Source: Candidatus Magnetominusculus xianensis (GTDB lineage: Bacteria; Nitrospirota; Thermodesulfovibrionia; Thermodesulfovibrionales; Magnetobacteriaceae). Taken from it: a stretch of 50,210 bases of DNA. The notes below the pieces were generated by a model. It saw nothing but the letters and a program-made list of their open reading frames with translations. It did no database searches and was not told where the DNA came from. Below are positions 8,328 through 17,080 of this stretch, in pieces (within the stretch, counting starts at the first letter, position 1; every line of letters begins with the position of its first letter). The position numbers were made by a program, and so were the translations under genes. The DNA is taken from the NCBI GenBank assembly GCA_001541255.1, contig LNQR01000060.1, forward strand, positions 1 to 50,210, written 5' to 3'.

Positions 8328-9329
8328 TTATCTCTTTGAAATTACATAGAGTGTAAGGTCTTTTAAGCGGCAGCTATAACCCCATTCATTGTCATACCAG
8401 GAGATTACTTTTGCCATATTGCCTATTACCTTTGTCAGGGCCGGGTCAAATATGGACGAGTGTGGATTGCCCTTGAAATCTGACGATACAAGCGGCTCAT
8501 CACAGTACTGGAGTACTCCTTTCATCGGGCCCTCAGCCGCTGCCTTAATTGCACTGTTAATGTCTGCCGCCGAAGCCTCCTTACTAAGCTCTACTGTAAG
8601 ATCGACAACCGATACGTTGGGGGTTGGTACTCTCATCGAGAAACCGTCTAACTTGCCCTTTAACTCCGGAAGTACGAGGCCGATTGCCTTAGCTGCGCCG
8701 GTGCTTGAGGGGATTATGGACAGTGCCGCCGCCCTTGCCCTTCTCAGGTCTTTATGTGCCAGGTCGAGAAGCCTCTGGTCGTTGGTGTATGAGTGTACGG
8801 TAGTCATAAGGCCCTTTACTATGCCGAATTCCTTATGTATTACCTTGGAAATTGGCGATAAACAGTTTGTCGTACATGAGGCATTGGAGATTATCTTGTG
8901 CTTTGCCGGGTCGAGCAGCTCATTGTTTACGCCCATACATACGGTGATGTCTTCATCGCTTGCGGGGGCTGAAATTAGCACCCAGCCAGCGCCTGCCGTC
9001 AGATGCTTGGATGCTGCATCTCTCTTTGTGAACAGACCGGTTGACTCAACGGCTATTTCAACACCCATCGCCTTCCAGGGGAGATTCGCCGGGTCTCTTT
9101 CCGCCGTTATTTTTATAGTCTTGCCATTTACGACGAGTGCGTCATCTTTTGCGGTTACATCTGCTTTGAGATTGCCAACCACTGAGTCATATTTCAACAA
9201 ATGGGCCAGGGTCTTTGCGTCTGTGATGTCGTTTATTGCTACGATTTCGATCTCATTAGATTCCATACACGCCCTAAAGTAGTTCCTGCCAATCCTTCCA
9301 AACCCGTTTACACCAATTTTTACAGCCAT
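8328..9329 (-). CDS. gapA: Glyceraldehyde-3-phosphate dehydrogenase (phosphorylating)
   Basis: The 333-residue enzyme oxidises glyceraldehyde 3-phosphate to 1,3-bisphosphoglycerate with NAD(P). The Rossmann motif NGFGRIGR is at 8-15 and the catalytic Cys is C152 in [10 protein letters not shown]; the C-terminal WYDNEWGYS block is present. The ATG at 9329 is preferred to an upstream in-frame start because a GGAGGAGG ribosome binding site (9337-9344) lies just before it. It is the first gene of gapA-pgk. Cofactor preference cannot be told from sequence alone. Confidence 0.98.
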   Translation of the reverse strand: MAVKIGVNGFGRIGRNYFRACMESNEIEIVAINDITDAKTLAHLLKYDSVVGNLKADVTAKDDALVVNGKTIKITAERDPANLPWKAMGVEIAVESTGLFTKRDAASKHLTAGAGWVLISAPASDEDITVCMGVNNELLDPAKHKIISNASCTTNCLSPISKVIHKEFGIVKGLMTTVHSYTNDQRLLDLAHKDLRRARAAALSIIPSSTGAAKAIGLVLPELKGKLDGFSMRVPTPNVSVVDLTVELSKEASAADINSAIKAAAEGPMKGVLQYCDEPLVSSDFKGNPHSSIFDPALTKVIGNMAKVISWYDNEWGYSCRLKDLTLYVISKR

Positions 9330-9454
9330 TTTAAAACCTCCTCCATTGCTCAGTGAGCCTACGCCTCGCTGCACTAAAAAATCTGGCCCCTGCGCTCTTC
9401 AGATAATTATTCGGAGACAAAGCCTCCTGACGTTTTACTGCTTTATTTCTGCTG

Positions 9455-10687
9455 CTACTTATCGAAATAATTAATAACAATACCAGTTGGTATCTTCGGG
9501 TAAAAATATGTTGACTTTGGCGGCATTCTCAGGCCTGCCCTTGCAACAAGTTCTATGTCCTCGACGCGCGTGGGGTTGAGGAAAAATGCTGCCTCATACT
9601 GTTTCCCTTCCTGACCACTCTCAACCTTTGCAATCGTTTTTGCCACATCCATCTCGTACCCGAATTCAGTGACATTATACAACTTTTTGAAAATTATTTC
9701 ATGCAATATAATCACATCTATCGCTAACACGCCGGGCGGTATTTCTCCTTTATAATGAAGCGTGTAAAATTTACCGCCTTTTAGGAGCATTCCAAATGTG
9801 TGCTGCTTGTTTGCTATTGCCCCGATTATGTCTGTCCCTGGGGGAAGACTTGTTACATCGAACTGTTCTTGTAATAGTTCCAGGGCGTTTGCCGGTAGAT
9901 TTGACAAAAGCCTGTGCGTAGGTTTAATCGTTATCCCAGCGTCTGCAACGTTTACAAGCAGCATCAACACATAATTATATGCGGCATCGGAATCTCCGGA
10001 GCCTTCTTTCATAAGCTTCTGATATTTAAGGGCAGTTTCATATCTGTGATGACCGTCTGCTATAAATATATCTCTTCCTGTGAGACCGTCCTGGATTGTC
10101 TCGATATGTTTGGAGTCGCTGACTATCCAGCATTTATGGGCGACAGAGTCATCGTCGGTGAATTCGATATATGGCCGTTCGTTAAGAACGCTTCTGAGAA
10201 CCTCGGTTGTCTTCAAATCAGGGTTGTCATAGATGGAAAATATCGGGCTTGTGTTTGCCCTGCATATGCGAAGCAGATTAAACCTGTCCTCTTTTGGCTT
10301 GGAATGGGTCATCTCATGCGGGTAGATGCCCTTGCCGGGTTCGGCCAGTTTAACGGCGGCAAATATACCGTACATCGTCTTTTTCTTGTTGTCGGCGGTG
10401 TATACCGTTTCATAGAGATAGTAGGCCGGTCTGTCGCCGAACTTGATAATGCCCTCTTCTATCCATTTTCGCAGACTTTCAGAGGCCAGCAGGTATTTTG
10501 TCAGATTACCGCCATCAGGGGAAGTCTCCATGCCGCAGTCCACCCGGGCTATGTTATATGGGCCGCGCTCATAGAGTCTTTGCAGCATATCACCGGTTAT
10601 AATGTCATAGGGCGGCGCTGTAACATCGTACATAAAGACCTTTTCAGGGTCATACAGTAAACCTTTGAACGGAATTGCTTTAGTCAA
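9455..10687 (-). CDS. DUF1015 family protein
   Basis: The 410-residue cytosolic protein belongs to the DUF1015 family, whose biochemical function is not established. Family marks include AIPFKGLLYDPEK at the N-terminus, TAPPYDII, the YPHEMTHSKPKEDR block, and the conserved ADGHHRYETAL segment. The start is a TTG at 10687: the protein begins at the family's usual place, and a GAGG site lies a few bases upstream. In many anaerobes the family sits near serine or amino-acid biosynthesis genes; here it stands alone upstream of gapA-pgk with its own 5' region. No catalytic assignment is possible. Confidence 0.88.
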   Translation of the reverse strand: MTKAIPFKGLLYDPEKVFMYDVTAPPYDIITGDMLQRLYERGPYNIARVDCGMETSPDGGNLTKYLLASESLRKWIEEGIIKFGDRPAYYLYETVYTADNKKKTMYGIFAAVKLAEPGKGIYPHEMTHSKPKEDRFNLLRICRANTSPIFSIYDNPDLKTTEVLRSVLNERPYIEFTDDDSVAHKCWIVSDSKHIETIQDGLTGRDIFIADGHHRYETALKYQKLMKEGSGDSDAAYNYVLMLLVNVADAGITIKPTHRLLSNLPANALELLQEQFDVTSLPPGTDIIGAIANKQHTFGMLLKGGKFYTLHYKGEIPPGVLAIDVIILHEIIFKKLYNVTEFGYEMDVAKTIAKVESGQEGKQYEAAFFLNPTRVEDIELVARAGLRMPPKSTYFYPKIPTGIVINYFDK

Positions 10688-10836
10688 TTTAACCTCGCCG
10701 GTTATTCTATTTGTTCTATAGATGGCTATTATAGCATTGCTGATTAGACAATTACAAACGCCGTGAAGTCCCTGTCACACACACTTGCGTCGGATTTCAG
10801 GACAAGGCTAATTTTTTAATGTACACAGCCCAATTG

Positions 10837-10865
10837 TTGATTTATGAAATCGTCGTTTTTATGAT
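10837..10865 (+). promoter_or_regulatory. Sigma-70-type promoter for the kinase cluster
   Basis: A -35 box TTGATT (10837-10842) and a -10 box TATGAT (10860-10865) are separated by 17 bases. Transcription would start near 10872 and read into the receiver-GAF-PAS-kinase gene. Confidence 0.6.
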
Positions 10866-10937
10866 AGAATAGCTTGCTGTTGTGTAAATTGGTGTTGTGT
10901 AAAATGGAACAATAACGCTGATACTGTGAAGGAGTTC

Positions 10938-13028
10938 ATGGGTAAGAAAAGTATTCTCATCGTTGATGACGAGGTTGTTGTATCACTGGAGATAAAAAAA
11001 CTCCTTCAGGGGTGGGGTTATAAGGTATGCGGGACTGTAGGCACTGGAGAGGATGCCCTTAATAAGATAGAAGAGGCTATGCCTGATCTTGTCCTGATGG
11101 ATATTAACCTGCGCGGCGGTATTGACGGTATTGAGACCTCAAAGCTGATAAAGGACAAATATAAGATTCCGATTATTTATCTTACTGCGTATATCGATTA
11201 CAGTATCTTAAAGCGTGTCGAGAAGACCAACCCCTATGGCTATATACTAAAGCCGTTTAACGAAAGCGAACTCTATGCCGTTATAAAAATCGCCCTGTAC
11301 AACAGTAAGACAGAAAAAGAACTCGAACACCAATACCTCATTCAAAGCGTGTTAAACACGATTCTTGGCATATCGCTTGAGCCTCTTTCGCTCACAGAGC
11401 AGATGAAGAGGGTTCTGGATAAGATTATCACGCTGCCGTGGTTAAAGCTGGAGTCCAAAGGCTCTATCTTTCTTGTGGAAGAGACAGAGGATGTGCTGGA
11501 GCTGAAGGTTCATAAGGGGTTTTCCCCTGAGCTGCTTGAGGCTTGCAGCAGGGTGCCCTTTGGCACGTGTCTTTGCGGGAAGGCCGCAGCCAGCCGCAAT
11601 ATCGTCTTTTCAGACTGTATCGATGACCGCCACGATATTACGTTTGAGAAGATGACTCAGCACGGACATTTTTGCATCCCAATCATACTTACAGGCAAGC
11701 TGCTTGGGGTAATTAATCTGTATCTCAAAGAAGGACACAAGAAAAACGAAATGGAAGAGGAGTTCTTAGTTGCGGTCTCAAATACCCTTGCCGGTATTAT
11801 TGCCAGAAGAAGCACAGAGGAGGCCCTTGAGAAACTAAAACGTCAGCAGGAGCTGATCCTTAACTCGGCAGGGGAGGGTATCTTTGGGCTTGACAGAAAC
11901 GGCCTTATTTCTTTTGTAAATCCCGCGGCAGCAAAAATGATAGGATGGGACCCTGAAGAGCTGCTTGGAAAGAAACAGCACGATGTAATTCACCATCCCA
12001 ATACGAACGACATAGCCTGTTACATAGACAAGTGCAACATATATAAGGCCTTTTTCGAGGGACAGGTCTACCGTGTCGATGGAGAGGTGTTTTGGAGAAA
12101 GGACGGCACGAGTTTCCCCGTAGAGTATGTCTCTACGCCAATTTTTGACGAGAAACACCGTTTGCTTGGGGCGGTTGTCGTATTTAACGACACATCGCTG
12201 AGAAAACAGGCAGAGGAACAACAGGCACAGCTCCTCGGGGAGTTGAAGCGCACTAACGAAAATCTGAGATTCAGCCAGGAAAAAATAATTCAATCAGAAA
12301 AACTGGCAGCCCTCGGGCAGCTTGTCTCTGGCATTGCCCACGAGATAAACACCCCCATCGGCAACAGCGTCATGTCGGCCTCGCATCTCGTAGAGAGAAC
12401 CAGGGAGATTACCGAATTATTTGATCAAAACAAACTGTCAAAGTCTAAACTCGCCGGTTATTTCTCCACGGCTACAGAAGACAGCGACATCATATTGAAA
12501 AATCTCATCAGATCATCCACCCTGGTCAAGAGCTTTAAGATGGTCTCAGGCGACCAGACAAGCCAGCAGCGGCGCAGATTCAGGCTGAAGGAATACATCG
12601 AAGATATTATTATGAGTCTGAAGCCGACAATCAAAAAGACATCGCATGAAGTCCATGTAAGCTGCGGCGAGGACATGGAACTGGACAGCTATCCCGGGGC
12701 ATTTGCCCAGATAATCACAAATCTCGTCATGAATGCTATAACCCATGCCTTCGATAAAGAGTTTAACGGCCACATAGATATAAACGTCAGAGAAACCCAA
12801 AAAAATATTATCATTACATTCAAAGATAACGGCAAAGGTATATCAAACGCTGCTATCTCCAGGATATTTGACCCATTTTTTACGACAAACCGTAAGGGAG
12901 GCAACAGTGGACTAGGACTGAATATTGTCTTTAACATCGTGCAAAAGACCTTAAAGGGCGACGTCCACTGTGAGAGCGTTGAGGGTGAGGGGACTAGTTT
13001 TATAATTACAATACCAAGAGAACTGTAA
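10938..13028 (+). CDS. Hybrid sensor kinase: receiver-GAF-PAS-HisKA-HATPase
   Basis: The protein has about 696 residues. Domains in order are: receiver (3-120, phosphoacceptor D55, Lys K105), GAF (130-290), PAS (300-425), then a kinase with H468 in GIAHEINTPIG and an ATPase domain containing NLVMNAITHAF, DNGKGIS and GNSGLGL. It has no transmembrane segment. The GAF domain contains a Cys/His set (C211, C213, C227, H232, H242, H244, C246) shared with the GAF of the 16179-17054 protein, suggesting a metal or redox ligand. The ATG at 10938 is favoured over a GTG at 10926; the AAGGAG site lies very close to it. Two more signalling genes follow in the same direction, consistent with a phosphorelay. 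Confidence 0.9.
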   Translation: MGKKSILIVDDEVVVSLEIKKLLQGWGYKVCGTVGTGEDALNKIEEAMPDLVLMDINLRGGIDGIETSKLIKDKYKIPIIYLTAYIDYSILKRVEKTNPYGYILKPFNESELYAVIKIALYNSKTEKELEHQYLIQSVLNTILGISLEPLSLTEQMKRVLDKIITLPWLKLESKGSIFLVEETEDVLELKVHKGFSPELLEACSRVPFGTCLCGKAAASRNIVFSDCIDDRHDITFEKMTQHGHFCIPIILTGKLLGVINLYLKEGHKKNEMEEEFLVAVSNTLAGIIARRSTEEALEKLKRQQELILNSAGEGIFGLDRNGLISFVNPAAAKMIGWDPEELLGKKQHDVIHHPNTNDIACYIDKCNIYKAFFEGQVYRVDGEVFWRKDGTSFPVEYVSTPIFDEKHRLLGAVVVFNDTSLRKQAEEQQAQLLGELKRTNENLRFSQEKIIQSEKLAALGQLVSGIAHEINTPIGNSVMSASHLVERTREITELFDQNKLSKSKLAGYFSTATEDSDIILKNLIRSSTLVKSFKMVSGDQTSQQRRRFRLKEYIEDIIMSLKPTIKKTSHEVHVSCGEDMELDSYPGAFAQIITNLVMNAITHAFDKEFNGHIDINVRETQKNIIITFKDNGKGISNAAISRIFDPFFTTNRKGGNSGLGLNIVFNIVQKTLKGDVHCESVEGEGTSFIITIPREL

Positions 13029-13080
13029 TGAAGCCCGAAGCTGGCCTAAAGCCGGAGAGTATTAACGGAGAATAGTAGTT

Positions 13081-14340
13081 ATGGAAGACAGGGAAGAGAG
13101 TTATTCGTTTTACGAAGAGGACGAGCAGCAGCCTGAGGCTGAGGCCGCCTTATGGAAAATCCTAATCGTTGATGACGATATAGAGGTACACAGGGCAACG
13201 CGGTCATCTTTGGCAGAGTTCAGCTTTCAGGGCAAGGCCCTGATGCTCCTGTTTGCGTCCTCGGCTGCCGAGGCAAGGAAGCTGCTGCAAGAACATGGTG
13301 ACACGGCAGTTATTCTCCTTGACGTTGTGATGGAGGACGATTTGGCGGGATTGAATTTTGCAAAATATGTCCGCGAAGAACTGCAAAACCGTTTTGTCAG
13401 GATATTATTAAGGACAGGGCAGCCCGGCATTGCGCCTGAGAAATCAGTTATCGTCGATTACGACATCAACGGATTCCTGGAAAAGAGCGACCTTACGATA
13501 CAAAAACTCTACTCGGCAATCATCACGTGCCTGCGTTCATACAGGGACATTATTGATCTGGAAACTGCCAACCGCGCGCTGAAAACTGAATTTAAAATGC
13601 GCATAGAGGCTGAGAGAAAAATGGCTGAACAGGCCCAACAGGCGGCCATAGGTCTGGCTATATCACAGATAATTCACGGCGCAAAGAACATTCTCAATGC
13701 CCTCAAAGGTGGTAAATATATAATCGAATCCGCCCTCAAAGACGACAACCTCGACCTGATAAAAAAGGGCTGGGATGTAGCGAAAATCGGCATCTCGCGC
13801 ATGGAAGACCTCACCTGCGGCCTGCTTGATTTATCACGCTATAACAGCCTTAAGATAGAGGCACATTCCCTTAACTCTATCATAAGTGAAATTCTCGACG
13901 GCTGTATGAATACTCAAACATGCTCTGTAATGAACGATATTGAAATTGCTGCTGATATGGCGGATTCCCTGCCCGAGGCGATGTGTGATTACAAGGCGGT
14001 TCACACTGCCCTGATGAACCTGATCTGTAACGCAGTGGACGCGTGCAGGGATAAAGTATATAATAGTGGTGACAGCGGCAGGGTGACCATTAAAACGTAC
14101 TTGGCAAAAGGTGGTTACATCAATCTGGAAGTGGAGGACAACGGCAGCGGAATAAAGCCGGAGGACGTGAAAAATATTTTTAAACTATTTTATACTACTA
14201 AGCACTCTAAAGGTAACGGACTAGGGCTGCCCATAACAAAGAAAATTATAGAAGAACACGGTGGAAGGCTTGACATTGATACAGAGTATGGCAGAGGGAC
14301 GAAGTTTACAATTGCGCTTCCCCAAAAACCAGCGGCATAG
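13081..14340 (+). CDS. Receiver-histidine kinase
   Basis: The 419-residue cytosolic protein has an acidic N-terminal tail, then a receiver (about 25-155) with D81 as phosphoacceptor. The receiver is of the class that reads ILIVDD..EVH.aTr and LRTGQPG. A coiled helix leads to a histidine kinase: H199 lies in IIHGAKNILNALKGG, and the ATPase domain shows NLICNAVDAC, DNGSGI and GNGLGLPI. Placing the receiver before the kinase suggests that a phosphorylated input gates kinase activity. It sits between the hybrid kinase and the stand-alone receiver, with 52 and 27 bases to its neighbours. The relay order hybrid kinase, this protein, then the receiver is inferred from gene order only. Confidence 0.9.
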   Translation: MEDREESYSFYEEDEQQPEAEAALWKILIVDDDIEVHRATRSSLAEFSFQGKALMLLFASSAAEARKLLQEHGDTAVILLDVVMEDDLAGLNFAKYVREELQNRFVRILLRTGQPGIAPEKSVIVDYDINGFLEKSDLTIQKLYSAIITCLRSYRDIIDLETANRALKTEFKMRIEAERKMAEQAQQAAIGLAISQIIHGAKNILNALKGGKYIIESALKDDNLDLIKKGWDVAKIGISRMEDLTCGLLDLSRYNSLKIEAHSLNSIISEILDGCMNTQTCSVMNDIEIAADMADSLPEAMCDYKAVHTALMNLICNAVDACRDKVYNSGDSGRVTIKTYLAKGGYINLEVEDNGSGIKPEDVKNIFKLFYTTKHSKGNGLGLPITKKIIEEHGGRLDIDTEYGRGTKFTIALPQKPAA

Positions 14341-14367
14341 ACTAAAATATATCTAAGGAGACCCACG

Positions 14368-14913
14368 ATGACTAAACGCATACTGGTAGTTGACGACGAT
14401 GAGGCGGCAAGGCAGTTTCTAAAAATAACTATGGAGCAAAAGGGCTATGTCGTGCTTACGGCAGAAAATGGTGAGGAAGGGGTTAATAAGGCAAAAGAGG
14501 AAAACCCCGACATTATCGTTTTAGACATTATGATGCCAAAGAAAAACGGCATAAGCGCCTTACAGGACCTGAGGGGCAATAAGTCCACGCGCAATATTCC
14601 GGTCATAATACTTAGTTCTGCACTGAGCTTTATAGAGCAGGCGCGTAAGGAGATAGACAACAAAGAAATTATCGCAGAGATGGAGCGGCTTCTCGATAAC
14701 GTTGACAGCAGGATAGATAAGCTATTCCTGCGCTTTGCCTCGTATCGGAAGATACTGTTGTTTGAAAGAGAGCAGATGCTGAAACAGTTCAAAGACAAAG
14801 AGGCAAATATCAAGCCATATTTATCCCTGCCGGATTTATTTTTGGATAAACCTGTGAATCCAGATGAATTGGCTGAGGCGATAAATGGGTTGTTACATGA
14901 AACAAAAACCTAA
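14368..14913 (+). CDS. Receiver-domain protein with a long internal insertion
   Basis: The 181-residue protein is a single receiver domain with D9/D10/D11, phosphoacceptor D53 (LDIMMPKKNG), S83/S84 and K161 (LDKPVNPDEL). In a normal receiver the switch Ser/Thr and the Lys lie about 20 residues apart; here the gap is about 77, so roughly 55 residues are inserted between strand 4 and strand 5. The insertion is charged and predicted helical (about 88-148, with ERLLDNVDSRIDKLFLRF), likely a helical hairpin that carries output or docking. An AAGGAG site precedes the ATG. It closes the three-gene signalling cluster. Confidence 0.88.
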   Translation: MTKRILVVDDDEAARQFLKITMEQKGYVVLTAENGEEGVNKAKEENPDIIVLDIMMPKKNGISALQDLRGNKSTRNIPVIILSSALSFIEQARKEIDNKEIIAEMERLLDNVDSRIDKLFLRFASYRKILLFEREQMLKQFKDKEANIKPYLSLPDLFLDKPVNPDELAEAINGLLHETKT

Positions 14914-14918
14914 GTTAA

Positions 14919-14990
14919 CAGGGCATACGCATTTGAAAGATTACCTATGCCTTCAGTCCGGGTTCCTGGATTCCAGCTTTTGCTGGAATG
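14919..14990 (+). repeat. Dispersed repeat, copy 1, with hairpin
   Basis: This stretch shares an anchor (GGGCA-A/T-ACGCATTTGAAA) and an end block (CTGGATTCCAGCTTT) with 49993-50050. Here it ends in a perfect 7-bp hairpin: TTCCAGC at 14971-14977 and GCTGGAA at 14982-14988. Just downstream, GGAATGACAAAAAAG occurs twice (about 14984 and 15004), so part of the unit has been duplicated. Confidence 0.65.
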
Positions 14991-15056
14991 ACAAAAAAGG
15001 GAATGGAATGACAAAAAAGAGAGCGAAAAGATAAAAAAGAGAATGTTAAGTAATAC

Positions 15057-16067
15057 ATGAAAGAAGCGCTGCTCTATGATAAAATCCTGGACAGCAGCAC
15101 AGTGTTGTGTAAGATGTGTGCCCACAGGTGCAGGATTTCAGATGGCATGTGCGGGCAGTGTGCGGTGAGGGAAAACAGGGGCGGCACACTCTATTCACTG
15201 AATTATGGGCAGCTCTGCGCGTCGCATATTGACCCGATAGAGAAGAAGCCGTTGTTTCATTTTCTTCCCGGGTCGTATTCCCTGTCTATCGCCTCTATGG
15301 GGTGTAATTTCACATGCCTCCACTGCCAGAACTCATCAATCTCCCAGTATCCGAAGGAACATGCTGAAATCACAGGGGACATGATTGTACCAGCGAATGT
15401 AGTGCAGGGGGCGATAAACGGCGGTTGTAAAAGTATATCTTACACATACACTGAGCCGACAATATATATGGAGTATGCCCTGGAGTGCGCAATCATGGCA
15501 AGGGAAAAACGCATAAAAAATGTATTTGTCAGCAACGGCTACATGACCACTGAGAGTGCCAGGCTGATAATCCCATATCTTGACGCAGATAACATAGACT
15601 TAAAAGGGAACGACGAATTTTATAAACAGGTCTGCGGCGGACGTGTAAAACCGGTCAAAGATACTATTATGCTGATGAAAGAGCGTGGAGTGTGGGTTGA
15701 GGTAACGACCCTGATAATCCCCGGGCTTAATGACTCAGACGAAACACTGAAGGATATAGCCGGGTTTATCAAATCTGTTGATCAGGCAATCCCCTGGCAT
15801 GTAACAAGTTTTCGTCCAACCTATAAAATTCCTGACAGGCCGGTCACACCGTCTGCTACTCTTAAGAGGGCATATAGAATCGGAACTGAGGCAGGTTTGA
15901 AGTATGTCTATGAGGGCAACGTGCCTGGCTCAAGCGGTGAGAACACATACTGCCCGTCGTGCAGGGCGCTGTTGATAGAAAGATATGGATTTTCTGTCAG
16001 AACAAATCTGATAAAAGACTGTAAGTGCCCAAAATGCGGAAGCGCAATCGACGGTATCTGGCATTAA
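15057..16067 (+). CDS. amrS: AmmeMemoRadiSam system radical SAM enzyme
   Basis: The 336-residue protein carries the radical SAM cluster motif C83-x3-C87-x2-C90 (GCNFTCLHCQ). It has the family's N-terminal cysteine set (C18, C21, C25, C32, C35) and a C-terminal zinc-ribbon-like pair (CPSC and CPKCGS). The block HIDPIEKKPLFHFLPG and the SYTYTEPTIYMEYALE segment are typical of the AmrS/PflA-like family. Members of the AmmeMemoRadiSam set are usually encoded near AmrA/AmrB, but neither is in this window. The substrate is unknown. The start has only a weak ribosome binding site. Convergent hairpins separate it from the receiver-GAF gene. Confidence 0.88.
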   Translation: MKEALLYDKILDSSTVLCKMCAHRCRISDGMCGQCAVRENRGGTLYSLNYGQLCASHIDPIEKKPLFHFLPGSYSLSIASMGCNFTCLHCQNSSISQYPKEHAEITGDMIVPANVVQGAINGGCKSISYTYTEPTIYMEYALECAIMAREKRIKNVFVSNGYMTTESARLIIPYLDADNIDLKGNDEFYKQVCGGRVKPVKDTIMLMKERGVWVEVTTLIIPGLNDSDETLKDIAGFIKSVDQAIPWHVTSFRPTYKIPDRPVTPSATLKRAYRIGTEAGLKYVYEGNVPGSSGENTYCPSCRALLIERYGFSVRTNLIKDCKCPKCGSAIDGIWH

Positions 16068-16070
16068 AAT

Positions 16071-16120
16071 GGGGTGCAGGGGACAAGTTCCCTGCCGGGA
16101 GTTTGAGGGCAGAGCCCTCA
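16071..16120. terminator. Tandem hairpins between convergent genes
   Basis: GCAGGGGA (16076-16083) pairs with TTCCCTGC (16088-16095), and GAGGGC (16105-16110) pairs with GCCCTC (16114-16119). They lie just after the amrS stop and before the convergent receiver-GAF stop, so they may stop transcription from either side. There is no clear T-run. Confidence 0.5.
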
Positions 16121-16178
16121 TTCTTCAAGATGTTTCTCTTATGAGACTCCTACTCCCCTAAGCATTGCCAGTGTTCAG

Positions 16179-17054
16179 TTATCTTGAGCTGTGCAGGGCA
16201 TTAGCTATGACATTAGCATAGGCTGTCAGGATATTCTCCTCCGATGTGTCCTGCTTATGACCCTCTTTTACATAGATATTAAGTACGCCAATGAGATCGT
16301 TGCCAGCAAGAATCGGTACGCAGTAGTGTCCATGCGGCAGACCATCCTGCTGAAGAGTATGGCGCTTGTCTATCTTATCGGCAAATACTACCCCACGGCT
16401 TGAGGCCGCAAGCCCGCACAGGCACTGCCCTACCGCAACTGCAGGACATTCTGAGCTGCTCAGGGATGCCTTCAGCACAAGCGTATTGGGGTCACTGTCT
16501 ATGAGGTATATGCTGCCCCTCGTCTGTAAAAACATGCGGGGAATTGACACTATCATCTCAAGCGCCTGCTGCAATTTCTTCTCTAACGATATAGGCTGTA
16601 AAAACAGACTGAGCATCTGATTCATTATCTTTAGCTTCATCTCCATTCTGTGCTTATACAGCGCCATGCTGATTGTAATAATCAAGTCCCTCTGCGTGAA
16701 GGGTTTAACGATGTAGCCGTGCGGTTCAGTAACCTTTGCCCGATGCAGGGTGATTAAATCTGTGTGTGCGGTGAGGTATATTATAGGGAGATTCTGGTGC
16801 TTATCTATTTCTATGGAGGCCTCGATGCCGTCCATCTTTCCTTCTAATGTGATGTCCATAAGGATCATATCAGGGGTCAGCTCTGCCGCTTTTTGTATTG
16901 CCTCTTCGCCGCTTGAGGCGATGCCGACAACTGCGTGTCCAAGTTTTTTCAGTTTTGCTTCTATGTCGCGTGCTGTGATTATCTCATCCTCGACTACGAG
17001 AATGCTTATTCCTGATGACATTGCCCCTTCAAGCATATTTGTTGACGGCTCCAC
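16179..17054 (-). CDS. Receiver-GAF response regulator
   Basis: The 291-residue protein has a receiver (about 15-135, phosphoacceptor D67, Lys K117) and a GAF domain (about 145-290). The GAF matches the one in the 10938-13028 kinase closely. Both share a GSI(F/Y)L segment, CLCG (C211, C213), RH (231-232) and HGHxC (H241, H243, C245), a candidate metal- or redox-binding set. There is no kinase or DNA-binding output, so the regulator probably passes its state to the kinase encoded just downstream (27 bases). A GTG at 17054 is chosen because AGGAGG (17059-17064) precedes it; ATGs at 17036 and 17021 are alternatives. Confidence 0.88.
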   Translation of the reverse strand: MEPSTNMLEGAMSSGISILVVEDEIITARDIEAKLKKLGHAVVGIASSGEEAIQKAAELTPDMILMDITLEGKMDGIEASIEIDKHQNLPIIYLTAHTDLITLHRAKVTEPHGYIVKPFTQRDLIITISMALYKHRMEMKLKIMNQMLSLFLQPISLEKKLQQALEMIVSIPRMFLQTRGSIYLIDSDPNTLVLKASLSSSECPAVAVGQCLCGLAASSRGVVFADKIDKRHTLQQDGLPHGHYCVPILAGNDLIGVLNIYVKEGHKQDTSEENILTAYANVIANALHSSR

Positions 17055-17080
17055 AGTTCCTCCTAATTATTTCAGGCTAA

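Noticed and set aside
8389..9282. Long open frame antisense to gapA
   Set aside because: It mirrors a clear, well-conserved enzyme and has no ribosome site; it arises from gapA codon use.
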